Shown: positions 26,465 to 34,244, numbered from the stretch's first letter. The stretch is DNA of 64,000 nucleotides from a bacterium 1XD42-76 (GCA_009917545.1 QZDW01000001.1:270479-334478); one strand, 5' to 3'. A program made the numbers and translations. Notes: generated by a model not told the origin, from the letters alone.

Positions 26465-27196
26465 TTATATATATTGGCCACAGTCAATCTGGTAAACCTG
26501 TCCTGTAATATTGTTTGCCTTATCGCTTGCCAAAAAAGCAACCAGATTTGCCACTTCAACCGGTTCTGTCAGCCTTCTGATTGCACACTCATCCAGTACT
26601 ACTCTTTTAATTAGTTCACTCGTGTTCATCTGTCCGTCTGTATTGATATATCCGGGTGCTACGACATTACAATTAATATTATATTTTCCAAGTTCTTTCG
26701 CAATCGTCTTTGTAAAGCCTTCAACCCCTGCTTTAGCTGCTGAGTATGCAAGGCTTCCTTCCCTTCCCCGCATTCCGTTAATGGAACCAATATTAATGAT
26801 TTTCCCCTGATTACGCTGAATAAAATAGTTGCACACTGCTTTGCTGTAATAAAATACCGGATATAACACATTCTGCACCGTGTATTCAAAATCAACACTT
26901 TCTATTCTCTCTAAAGACGCATCACGTGCACTCGCTGCGTTGTTAATCAGTACATCCAGTCCCCCAAAGCATCCAATACATTCGCTTACAACTTCTGTTG
27001 CCCTTTCATAATTGCTCACATCAGCATAAAGTGCCAAAACATTTTCTGCATATTGCTCTGCTATTTTTTTTGCTTTTTCTTTGCTGTTTTTGTAGGTGAA
27101 GCAAACCTGATAACCATTTTGTATAAATTCATTTACCAGAACCCTTCCAAGGCCTGATGCCCCTCCGGTAATTAAGGCCACTTTATGCTCTTCCAT
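26465..27196 (-). CDS. SDR family oxidoreductase (FabG-like)
   Basis: A 243-aa short-chain dehydrogenase. The NAD(P) site is TGGASGLGRVL, followed by NNAAS, the catalytic Ser/Tyr/Lys set in GSINGMRGREGSLAYSAAKAGVEGFTK, and GYINTD. GGAGGT lies 6 nt before MEEHK, so that ATG is used and a 12-codon upstream extension dropped. It sits between pseB and the cytidylyltransferase; whether it acts on the sugar, on a lipid carrier or on a substituent is not evident. Confidence 0.87.
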   Translation of the reverse strand: MEEHKVALITGGASGLGRVLVNEFIQNGYQVCFTYKNSKEKAKKIAEQYAENVLALYADVSNYERATEVVSECIGCFGGLDVLINNAASARDASLERIESVDFEYTVQNVLYPVFYYSKAVCNYFIQRNQGKIINIGSINGMRGREGSLAYSAAKAGVEGFTKTIAKELGKYNINCNVVAPGYINTDGQMNTSELIKRVVLDECAIRRLTEPVEVANLVAFLASDKANNITGQVYQIDCGQYI

Positions 27197-27286
27197 ACCT
27201 GTACCTCCCTGAACTCCCCCCTGCACCAACATACAGCTTCTCTCCTGAGATGCCTTCTAATATCTGGGAAAAATAGGCTTGCTATT

Positions 27287-28297
27287 TTAATATTTAATAT
27301 TAATCTTTTTTACAAGCTGTCGCAGCATTTCTGTATTCAGCCATTCCTTATTCGCTCCCGAACTATACTCAAATCCTTCCTTTACTTTTACACCGCCCGG
27401 AATTAATTTTTCTTCCATCCACCAGTTATAATGAGGATAAATAATATAATGATTTTCATATTCGTATGTAGTAGAGGAGTCTTCTTTTGTTATCATAATT
27501 TCATGTAGTTTTTCACCTTCCCGAATTCCAATTTCTGGCATCTGGCATCCGGGTAGCATGGCCTGTGCCAAATCCGTGATTTTAAAGGATGGAATTTTAG
27601 AAATAAAAGTTTCCCCTCCCTTTGCTTCTCTCAGCGCCTTAATAACTAATTCTACTCCCTGTTCCAGACTTATCCAGAATCTTGTCATACGGTAGTCTGT
27701 AATCGGCAGTTCACAGCTACCCTCATCCAACATTTTTTGAAAAAATGGAATCACCGAACCGCGGCTACCTGCCACATTGCCATATCGAACGACCGTAAAG
27801 CGGATATCTTTTGTACCGGAGTATGCATTTGCTGCAATAAAAAGCTTATCCGATACTAATTTTGTACCGCCATATAAATTAATAGGATTAACAGATTTAT
27901 CAGTAGAAAGTGCAACAACCTTTTTTACGCTTGGCGTATCCAAAGCCGCATTAATTACATTGATTGCACCATCTATATTTGTTTTCACCGCTTCAATCGG
28001 ATTATATTCACAGGATGGAACCTGTTTTAATGCCGCGGCATGAATAACATAATCCACGCCATCCAAAGCTCGAAGTAAACGTTCCTTATCTCGAACATCT
28101 CCAATAAAAAAACGCAGGACGTCCGCATGTTCTTTATACTGGATCTTAAATTTGTTAGACATATTAAACTGTTTAAATTCGTCTCTTGAATATATTATGA
28201 TTTTTTTTGGTTTATAATGGTTCAATACATATTCTACAAAATGATTTCCGAACGACCCTGTACCGCCTGTAATTAAGATACTTTTATTGTCCAGCAT
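27287..28297 (-). CDS. pseB: UDP-N-acetylglucosamine 4,6-dehydratase (inverting)
   Basis: First enzyme of pseudaminic acid synthesis, 336 aa, extended SDR fold. NADP-binding GGTGSFG is at residues 11-17, the catalytic region is VVALSTDKSVNPINLYGGTKLVSDK (Asp-Lys and Tyr-x-x-x-Lys), and RYGNVAGSRGSVIPFF follows. These are typical of the 5-inverting PseB/FlaA1 type. The ATG is preceded by GGGGAGAAGAGA and lies inside the last codons of the upstream gene (14-bp overlap), showing tight coupling. Confidence 0.94.
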   Translation of the reverse strand: MLDNKSILITGGTGSFGNHFVEYVLNHYKPKKIIIYSRDEFKQFNMSNKFKIQYKEHADVLRFFIGDVRDKERLLRALDGVDYVIHAAALKQVPSCEYNPIEAVKTNIDGAINVINAALDTPSVKKVVALSTDKSVNPINLYGGTKLVSDKLFIAANAYSGTKDIRFTVVRYGNVAGSRGSVIPFFQKMLDEGSCELPITDYRMTRFWISLEQGVELVIKALREAKGGETFISKIPSFKITDLAQAMLPGCQMPEIGIREGEKLHEIMITKEDSSTTYEYENHYIIYPHYNWWMEEKLIPGGVKVKEGFEYSSGANKEWLNTEMLRQLVKKINIKY

Positions 28298-29567
28298 TCT
28301 CTTCTCCCCTAATAAGTAAATCTGCTTTTTCCAGTCTGTCAATGATTGGTATTAATTCTTCTATTGATACATTGATTCGATCACTGATCTCAATAAGATC
28401 GTTGTTCCCATCTGCATATGCTATAAAATTAGTCATTTTTCGCACTTCATCATATATATTTTTCTTGCTTACAGTGGGATACAACCCTCTCTTCCCGAGT
28501 TGAGGTTCGCATAAGCACTTTATCTTGTATTTATAATTATATTCCAGAGCATTAATGCATTTCACATATACCTTATACGCCCCCTCAAGCCCCTCTTCTG
28601 ATATTAAACTCAGATCATCTGCTGATGTATGGTATTCTGCATATTCTCCATATTTTGATCTGCATATTGCGCATACTGGTAAGTCAACTCCTGGTGCACA
28701 GTATTGCCGTTCGTCACTCCCCCGGTCTAAATATGTATACCTTTTATATTCAGGATAATGATATTTCAATACATTTTGACATACTCTGTCTGACAGCGTA
28801 TGTCCATATCGTGACTCTACATACGAGTATGTTCTGTCGTCCCCTACACACGATATATTAAAGCCAGCAATCACATTTTCTTTCATTTGCTCCAAATTTT
28901 TCTGCAAATAAGTAATAGCGCCTATCGTTTCAACAGTAAACAGTAATCTATACGTATATCTTCTATCTGGTAAAGACTGTAAATATTTTGCTATATTAAC
29001 CAGAACACAGGGGCCCGACAATTCGTTATTTGCCATTGACGGATGGCAAATATAGGTTGATAAAAAAACTTCCTTTTTGCTCCTTCCTGGAATAATTATT
29101 TCACCATAATTTAATTCTCCTACTTTAAACGAGCTTTTTATCAATATATGATATGTTCCATTTTCCAGCTTTTTTCTCATATTATCTGTCATACAGAATC
29201 CGTACTGCTTTTTATAATATGAGGTCACATATGGAATATAATCTGGCTGCTCTGGCAAAGAAAAAATATGTCTTAGAAGTTCTTCTTTATCTACCCATTT
29301 ATCCACTGGTTCAGAGTATCCCATTACGTGCAAATTATTTTCCTGGAAATCTATCAGCCTCTTTCCACTTTCATCTTCAATATATGCTTCCTCTATATTC
29401 CATTCATCAGGTATTACCCAATCAAAAACTTTAGTTCCGGATTTAACAGCATGTATCTGCAATTGTGGAATTTCCCTCTTAATAATCTGTAAAGTGGCTC
29501 TAACTCCATTCCCTGTAATGCTCCGGCATATTGGAAATAATTCTTTTGCTAATTCATACATACCCAT
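28284..29567 (-). CDS. DUF4910-type aminopeptidase-like protein with C-terminal winged-helix region
   Basis: A 427-aa protein with the DUF4910 / DUF2172 pattern: LFPICRSITGNGVRATLQIIK at the N-terminus, TGDEWNI-like VIPDEWNIEEAYI, then an M28-like zinc site (STYICHPSMANNELSGPC, LFTVETIGAI, DRGSDERQYCAPGVDLPV, YHTSADDLSLI). A short helix-turn-helix-like tail follows (LIEISDRINVSIEELIPIIDRLEKADLLI). Such proteins are common in polysaccharide loci but no reaction is firmly assigned; a deacylase or amidase acting on an N-acyl sugar is one possibility. Confidence 0.82.
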   Translation of the reverse strand: MGMYELAKELFPICRSITGNGVRATLQIIKREIPQLQIHAVKSGTKVFDWVIPDEWNIEEAYIEDESGKRLIDFQENNLHVMGYSEPVDKWVDKEELLRHIFSLPEQPDYIPYVTSYYKKQYGFCMTDNMRKKLENGTYHILIKSSFKVGELNYGEIIIPGRSKKEVFLSTYICHPSMANNELSGPCVLVNIAKYLQSLPDRRYTYRLLFTVETIGAITYLQKNLEQMKENVIAGFNISCVGDDRTYSYVESRYGHTLSDRVCQNVLKYHYPEYKRYTYLDRGSDERQYCAPGVDLPVCAICRSKYGEYAEYHTSADDLSLISEEGLEGAYKVYVKCINALEYNYKYKIKCLCEPQLGKRGLYPTVSKKNIYDEVRKMTNFIAYADGNNDLIEISDRINVSIEELIPIIDRLEKADLLIRGEENAGQ

Positions 29568-29681
29568 AAATTACTCACCTGTTTTCTCATTTTGACAGCA
29601 TAAACAAAGACTTAAGAAATCATTTCTTTCCCTGTATTAAAACCAAATCTTAGAGTAACACTTTGCACGGGCAAATCCTAA

Positions 29682-30545
29682 TCATGATTTTTGATATACT
29701 AACGTCAGCATATTATCGTAAAATGCAGGCGCCTTAAAATCTATTTTTAAATTTTTTCTAAAATATTCAATTGCTTTTGCTACGGTCATAATGTCTTCTT
29801 CCATATCTGCATATGGGGTTTCTTCGTAAAAATAATGGTAGCATAATAACCTACCACCAAGCATTTTTATGTAATCGGTTATCAAAGGTTCACTAAAACC
29901 ATAATAATCCGTTACACTGACAGGCAATGTGAAATTTTCTTTAAACAGTTTAAAACATAGGCTCTGAGCATTCGGAGAACTTGTAATAAACAAAATGCCA
30001 TCCTTATTTAAAAGTTCCATTGCTTTCTTTAAATACTGTTTGGGATTGATACAATACTGCAGACTTCCCCTGAAAATAATCAGATCAAATTTCCCTTCTA
30101 TTTCTATTTTAGGGAATTCACCTTTCCATATTTTAAATCTTTTTTCCGCTTCTTTTGATGCTTCATCACCGTATTCTACTCCATAGCAATTAGCTCCTGC
30201 ATCCTCAAAAAATCCCAGAAAAGCACCGCTTCCGCATCCTATATCCAAAACTTCTTTATCTTTTAAATCTATCAACCGGCTGATGAATTGGAACTCGATA
30301 TCATACATTTCCATCCGTTTTTGAGTTAACAATGTATCCTTATTTTGGACTTGCGATAAATAAGAATTCCAATATATTTCCAGTCCTTGTTCATTTAGTA
30401 TTTTGTCTGAATATACCAATTTGCAATGATTACATTCCTGGATACATGCATCATACTGGTTTTTGTAAAGTATTCTCTTTTCATTCCCTCCACACCAAGG
30501 GCATTTCTCTACACGTTTAAAATGTGTCTCATCTAATCTATTCAT
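29682..30545 (-). CDS. Class I SAM-dependent methyltransferase with N-terminal zinc ribbon
   Basis: A 287-aa protein, first gene of the glycan operon. Four cysteines (CPWCGGN and CNHCKLVY) form a small zinc-binding head as in sugar C-methyltransferase-like proteins. The SAM site is EVLDIGCGSGAFLGFF, followed by YGVEYGDEA and DLIIFRGSLQYC. GAGGTTAGT precedes the ATG. It probably methylates a sugar intermediate or the finished glycan. The 30546-30797 gap upstream is very AT-rich and should hold the operon promoter. Confidence 0.88.
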   Translation of the reverse strand: MNRLDETHFKRVEKCPWCGGNEKRILYKNQYDACIQECNHCKLVYSDKILNEQGLEIYWNSYLSQVQNKDTLLTQKRMEMYDIEFQFISRLIDLKDKEVLDIGCGSGAFLGFFEDAGANCYGVEYGDEASKEAEKRFKIWKGEFPKIEIEGKFDLIIFRGSLQYCINPKQYLKKAMELLNKDGILFITSSPNAQSLCFKLFKENFTLPVSVTDYYGFSEPLITDYIKMLGGRLLCYHYFYEETPYADMEEDIMTVAKAIEYFRKNLKIDFKAPAFYDNMLTLVYQKS

Positions 30546-30797
30546 ACTAACCTCGATATCCTAAAATTCTTTCGGCTATTAACCATATAATTGTATATGT
30601 AAATCTATTCTTTTATCAGCTATATCCGAACAAACAAGGGAATGGATATAAAAACTGTGTATTTTTCATTTAGGCCTATCCTATATGGATAAAAAAATTG
30701 TGTCTGTCAGCGTTTTATATAATAAGATATATATACTAAAAATAAAACTTTCTATATTTCAAACTATAATATGATCAGACAACATTCCATACACCTG
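30546..30797. other. AT-rich gap between the dead TnpB gene and the glycan operon
   Basis: 252 bp of strongly AT-rich DNA, with no ORF of note. It should contain the glycan-operon promoter: candidate minus-strand elements such as TTTACA followed by TTAATA are weak. It is also the place where a TnpB guide RNA (omega RNA 3' end and guide) would normally lie, yet no GC-rich structured scaffold is seen. A short ATCC-ATATA-GGAT inverted repeat occurs near 30677-30690. Confidence 0.5.
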
Positions 30798-32105
30798 CTA
30801 TGACAGCAGCTCCATCCCTCTCCCCTTCGCATTCCTGGCCGCATTCACCTTATCTTCTGCCTCATACCCACACGCCGCACACGTAAACATTCCTTTATTC
30901 TTCTCTCCCATCGCCCCGCACTGGCTGCACTGCCTGCCGATGTCCTTTCCAAATACCTCGCGAAGCTCTACTGACTGCTCCTTACATTTCTGTGTCAGCC
31001 TGCTTTTCAGATATCCTCTCTGCCACATCGAAGCCATATGGTTGATCTTACGGTTCACGCCGCCGGCCTGCGTTCCCGGAAGCTTTGGCATGTAAACGAT
31101 GCATGGTTTTTCTGTCTTAAGGAAGCGGTTCAGCTCCTGATTGATATAACTGTGAAGCTTTTCCTCATAACGCCGTTTCTTCGCCTGGTATTTTTTCCGT
31201 CCCGGATTGTCTTTCCTGTTGCGGTTATAGCTTCCCGTCTGTTTGCGGATCCACTCGGCATATTCTGACTGATACTCTCCCAAATGCTCTCCGTACTTAT
31301 GTCCCTCATCCGTTGTCAGCATAGTAAACAGCCCTGTGGAGACTCCCACATGGTTATTATAATCTTCATGGACACGGACAGCCACATTGACCGGCACGCG
31401 GATTTCCAGACGTTTTTCCTCCATATACAGTCTGATATAAAGCTGGGCGGCATACTGATTATTATCTGTCAAAGGCACAAAGACGCGTTTACGTTTCTCC
31501 CTGGTAGCGATATAGATGCCATGTTCGCCGTAGCGGTACGCCTTGGCTGAGATGGAGAATCCTTCCGCGCGGTCGGTATGCTGCCGGTTATAATATTTGC
31601 GCACCTGACGACACAGATAGCGGTTCAGACGTTCTGTGTCCACCTCTGCAGCCAGCATCTCATACTGCGGCTGTAAACTTGTGTCCAAACAGACAGGCCT
31701 TTCATTTAAAACTGCCTCAAAGGCATTATTAACTTTTAAGAGGAAACGCAGATAATGCCTGTCCTCTGCCGTAAAGTTCTCGTTCTTTGCGGCCAGCCCG
31801 GAGACCTTTGTCTTGACCTTTGTCCACTGGCTCTTGATATCGCCCAGCGCATCAAACATTGCGAGATAGAAATACACAGACGGCAGATCGAGCTCTGCAC
31901 GGAGCCCGCTTTTTGTCATCTCATTTTGAATGGTGTAACCGGGGTAGAGTTTTGAGAGGCTCCCTCTTCCACCGTATCGGGCATACACATAGTTCTTTAC
32001 CTTTCCGTAGCCGACTGCGATCTCCTGAAGCTTTTCCATATTTTCATCAGAAATCGGTTCACTGCTGTACTGATGAACCGTCTTGCATATCGTCTCCGGC
32101 GGCAC
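30798..32105 (-). CDS. TnpB-like protein with inactivated RuvC site (candidate RNA-guided DNA-binding protein)
   Basis: A 435-aa homologue of IS200/IS605 TnpB with the C-terminal half clearly alignable to the family. RuvC-I, normally G-(I/V)-D-x-G, reads GVSTG (Asp replaced by Ser256). RuvC-II, normally IxxE-x-L, reads IVYMPKL (Glu replaced by Met339). RuvC-III, normally D-R-D-x-NAA, reads EDKVNAA (catalytic Asp replaced by Lys419). The zinc finger between them is intact (Cys393, 396, 409, 412), as is the NRKINHMASMWQRGYLKSRL bridge region. So the fold and nucleic-acid surface look kept while DNA cleavage should be lost. The start is GTG with AAGGGG about 10 nt upstream, and a promoter lies at 32225-32253. 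No tnpA is present. Alternatives: a family with a rearranged catalytic site, or simple decay; the intact long frame argues against decay. Confidence 0.85.
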   Translation of the reverse strand: MPPETICKTVHQYSSEPISDENMEKLQEIAVGYGKVKNYVYARYGGRGSLSKLYPGYTIQNEMTKSGLRAELDLPSVYFYLAMFDALGDIKSQWTKVKTKVSGLAAKNENFTAEDRHYLRFLLKVNNAFEAVLNERPVCLDTSLQPQYEMLAAEVDTERLNRYLCRQVRKYYNRQHTDRAEGFSISAKAYRYGEHGIYIATREKRKRVFVPLTDNNQYAAQLYIRLYMEEKRLEIRVPVNVAVRVHEDYNNHVGVSTGLFTMLTTDEGHKYGEHLGEYQSEYAEWIRKQTGSYNRNRKDNPGRKKYQAKKRRYEEKLHSYINQELNRFLKTEKPCIVYMPKLPGTQAGGVNRKINHMASMWQRGYLKSRLTQKCKEQSVELREVFGKDIGRQCSQCGAMGEKNKGMFTCAACGYEAEDKVNAARNAKGRGMELLS

Positions 32106-32224
32106 GTTTCGTATCCCCTTCTTTGTTTAATTTGCGAGTAGGATGCATATTAGACCACTTTCGCCAGCCTGTTCTGACAAATATTCTGTCTGACCCTCTG
32201 TCCCCATACTCACAGCTATCTATA

Positions 32225-32253
32225 ACATTATTACAAAAGAATCAAAAAGTCAA
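32225..32253 (-). promoter_or_regulatory. Promoter of the dead TnpB gene
   Basis: Minus-strand TTGACT (32248-32253) and TAATGT (32225-32230), 17-bp spacer, about 120 bp upstream of the GTG start. This supports dedicated expression rather than a passive remnant. The rest of 32106-32350 shows nothing else of note. Confidence 0.65.
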
Positions 32254-32345
32254 TAAATTTTATATTCTTTTCCATGTGTTTTTCTGGAAAACAGCAAACA
32301 CACAAAATCAAACCGGCGTGCTTCCAAAAGCTGTATTTTCTGAAC

Positions 32346-32454
32346 CTTACTGTGAAAATCCACCGCCGCAGGCGATTTAAGTTCAAGGATTCCAAATGCG
32401 CCTGGACTGCTTTCATTCATGCTGGCGCGCTTACCTGTGAGCACAGGAAGGTTT
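32346..32454 (+). repeat. Structured intergenic repeat, copy R5 (tandem with R6)
   Basis: Copy of the dispersed repeat with TTACTGTGAAAATCC at the left, CCGCCGCAGGCG, TTCAAGGATTCCAAATGCG, TGCTTTCATTCATGCTGG and CACAGGAAGGTTT at the right. It runs straight into copy R6, with a period of about 106 bp. It lies in the upstream region of the dead TnpB gene on the opposite strand. Confidence 0.85.
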
Positions 32455-32558
32455 CCTTTGAACGTCCACTGCCGCAGGTCGTCTAAGTTCAGGGATTCCA
32501 AATGCGCCTTAACTGCTTTCATTCATGCTGCCGCGCTCATCTGTGGGCGCAGGAAGGT
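32455..32558 (+). repeat. Structured intergenic repeat, copy R6 (tandem with R5)
   Basis: Second unit of the tandem pair: TTTGAACGTCC, CTGCCGCAGG, TTCAGGGATTCCAAATGCGCCTTAACTGC, TTCATTCATGCTGCCGCGC, CTGTGGGCGCAGGAAGGT. The match to R5 is high over the whole unit. Short frames across R5 and R6 (MKAVQAHLESLNL..., MKAVKAHLESLNL...) are repeat by-products. Bases 32559-32694 show no gene. Confidence 0.85.
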
Positions 32559-32694
32559 ACTCGGTTGTACATGTTTCCGCAATGCCCCATAACTGGTTTC
32601 AAAAAACAATCTTACCCCTGATATGGCAAGATCTCATATGATTCTTTTACACACCGTGCCCACCAGCCTGTAATTTGTACAGAAGAATCTCACA

Positions 32695-33414
32695 TCAGTT
32701 ATCCTGTGTTTCAATCTTATCTACCCCTGATACTGTATGGTTGGAATACGTGTCCCAGGTTGGCTCATAATCTGCGGTCGCCTGATTTCCCCACATATCC
32801 CAGCCTTCACGCAGGCCCCTGGCAAAGAGCTCGATTCTGGGTTCCAGACTGCAGGCTTCGATGATCGGGATCATTTCATCCGGCTTCCGGCTGTGTTCGC
32901 GCTTCATCGTCCGAATGAGGTTGACCTGTGACCTGGCAGGTGGCAGCGTACGGTTGGGGGCGCTCTTTTTCTTAATCCCAAACAGAAGTAACTCTGTCAC
33001 ATTCCGGAAATAAAATCCCACTCCCCGTCCGTCCGGCTCTCCGTCCTTTCTCACCTTTTCCCATACAAGATTACCCTTGTAATCAAATCCCCAGGCATCC
33101 ATGACGGCAAGTCCGTCGGGAAGCAGTGCATTGGGAACCCACAAATATAAGTGGGCCTTGTCTCCCGCGAGTTCTGAGATGGGCAGAGCTTTTATGTCTT
33201 TCAGTGTCATGGTTTCATATCTTGCCAGCCGCTTGTGTTCCGGGGCGACCTTTCCTGTTCTGTTTTGAAACTGCCACGGAGGATCCGCATAGATTGTATT
33301 ATACTTCTTTCCCGATGTAAGCTTCTGCAAATCCTCTATCGTACTCTTTAAGTCTGCCATATCCTTCCACGCATTCCTTTCCAATCCCAATCGCCAGAAT
33401 CGGGCATCCCCCAT
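32695..33414 (-). CDS. MT-A70 family DNA N6-adenine methyltransferase
   Basis: Up to 239 aa. The catalytic motif DPPW is in YNTIYADPPWQFQN, followed by LYLWVPNALLPDGLAVMDAWGFDYKGNLVWEK and the C-terminal SAM-site segment ELFARGLREGWDMWGNQ. It modifies adenine and is expected to protect the site cut by the BglII-like enzyme encoded just upstream. The frame overlaps the endonuclease gene by 116 bp if started at MGDARF; a start at MADLKS (33360), with a GGAAGG nearby, leaves a 62-bp overlap and is equally possible. Confidence 0.9.
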   Translation of the reverse strand: MGDARFWRLGLERNAWKDMADLKSTIEDLQKLTSGKKYNTIYADPPWQFQNRTGKVAPEHKRLARYETMTLKDIKALPISELAGDKAHLYLWVPNALLPDGLAVMDAWGFDYKGNLVWEKVRKDGEPDGRGVGFYFRNVTELLLFGIKKKSAPNRTLPPARSQVNLIRTMKREHSRKPDEMIPIIEACSLEPRIELFARGLREGWDMWGNQATADYEPTWDTYSNHTVSGVDKIETQDN

Positions 33415-34027
33415 TCCGTCGTGAGTCCAGCCTGTAGATCAGCTTTCCCATCCATGTTGTGCTGGCGCCGTATTTCTTCATGAGGAGCTGTCCGCTGTCA
33501 TCCTTTTCCTTTCTGAACACCTCATTCAGCTCCTCTGACCGCGTAACGATCACACCGACATCGATTAAGCCGCAGTCAAAATACGTCCGCATTGCCAGAA
33601 GATCACGGTCAAAGGTCTGATCCTTGCTGTTCCATTCCAGATCAAATGCAACCCGGTTTTTCAAAAAGTCGATATTATGGCCGTCAATGTAGCCTTCCAG
33701 TGTTTCAATTTCATAAGGTTCCTCTGCAAACCGCCCTCTCCTCTGAGCCGTCTGCCTCGGATACTTTTTTACGATTAAATCGCCGCTGATCCGTATTTCC
33801 CTCCACCCATATGGATACAAAACACAGTCAAATTTCTTTGGGATCGGCGATTCGTTGCCGCCTGCTTTCTTAAGATCTGCCAAGGTAAGCTGTAATTTGC
33901 GCAGGCATTCCTGCAGTTCACGCCACTCATCCGGGAAAGCGTGGTGCAAGATTTCCAATGCATGCCCGTAGCTGTGAAATTCAAATTTATGTATGATATC
34001 TTTGTCTATATAGGTTTCATAATCCAT
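33299..34027 (-). CDS. BglII-like type II restriction endonuclease
   Basis: A 242-aa protein resembling the BglII family (recognition AGATCT in the type enzyme). The core is NRVAFDLEWNSKDQTFDRDLLAMRTYFDCGLIDVGVIVTRSEELNEVF, which follows the BglII pattern of an acidic/Glu beta-strand pair (here FDLEWN) and a later helix, plus IPKKFDCVLYP upstream and a C-terminal TTWMGKLIYRLDSRRNGGCPILAIGIG. GGGGGATCCAGA precedes the ATG. It pairs with the MT-A70 gene in the same direction as a compact type II system. The actual target is not readable from sequence. Confidence 0.85.
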   Translation of the reverse strand: MDYETYIDKDIIHKFEFHSYGHALEILHHAFPDEWRELQECLRKLQLTLADLKKAGGNESPIPKKFDCVLYPYGWREIRISGDLIVKKYPRQTAQRRGRFAEEPYEIETLEGYIDGHNIDFLKNRVAFDLEWNSKDQTFDRDLLAMRTYFDCGLIDVGVIVTRSEELNEVFRKEKDDSGQLLMKKYGASTTWMGKLIYRLDSRRNGGCPILAIGIGKECVEGYGRLKEYDRGFAEAYIGKEV

Positions 34028-34042
34028 TCTGGATCCCCCTTG

Positions 34043-34138
34043 TCATAGGAATCTGTCAATATGGACCATTCCAGGCCTGTCATATGCTTCTGCTATGATA
34101 CAGAGGGCATACTGCGTGCTCTCCTCTGCATTTTCCAT
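34043..34138 (-). CDS. Possible 31-aa leader ORF ahead of the restriction operon
   Basis: A short frame MENAEESTQYALCIIAEAYD... begins about 7 nt after the -10 box of the promoter at 34145-34173, so it would start almost at the 5' end of the mRNA, and ends 15 bp before the endonuclease start. It has no clear ribosome site and no family; it may be chance or a leaderless leader peptide. Confidence 0.25.
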   Translation of the reverse strand: MENAEESTQYALCIIAEAYDRPGMVHIDRFL

Positions 34139-34144
34139 ACAAAT

Positions 34145-34173
34145 AGTATAACAATATTTAAAAAGGTTGTCTA
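34145..34173 (-). promoter_or_regulatory. Promoter of the restriction-modification operon
   Basis: Minus-strand TAGACA (34168-34173) and TATACT (34145-34150), with a 17-bp AT-rich spacer, about 115 bp upstream of the endonuclease start. Confidence 0.6.
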
Positions 34174-34202
34174 TCAGATTTTTCCGGCTTTCACAACAGC
34201 AT

Positions 34203-34244
34203 AAAAGATGCCGCCGGCCTGGTTCAGGCCATGCAGCATCTTTG
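34203..34244. terminator. Hairpin, possible bidirectional terminator
   Basis: AAAGATGC (34204-34211) pairs with GCATCTTT (34236-34243) across an inner GGCCTG / CAGGCC stem, with a T-rich flank (TTTGATTTTCTTG) on the plus strand. It separates the ABC operon end from the restriction operon promoter. Confidence 0.5.

Noticed and set aside
30798..32105. Reading the TnpB homologue as an ordinary active IS200/IS605 accessory nuclease
   Set aside because: All three catalytic acidic positions are replaced, no tnpA is present and no element ends were found.
32231..32522. Two short minus-strand frames starting MKAVQAHLESL and MKAVKAHLESL
   Set aside because: They lie wholly in repeat copies R5 and R6 and similar peptides appear in R3, so they come from the shared repeat sequence rather than from genes.
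32346..32558. Tandem repeats considered as a CRISPR array
   Set aside because: The whole 106-bp unit is conserved, with no short repeat/variable spacer pattern, and no cas genes are nearby.
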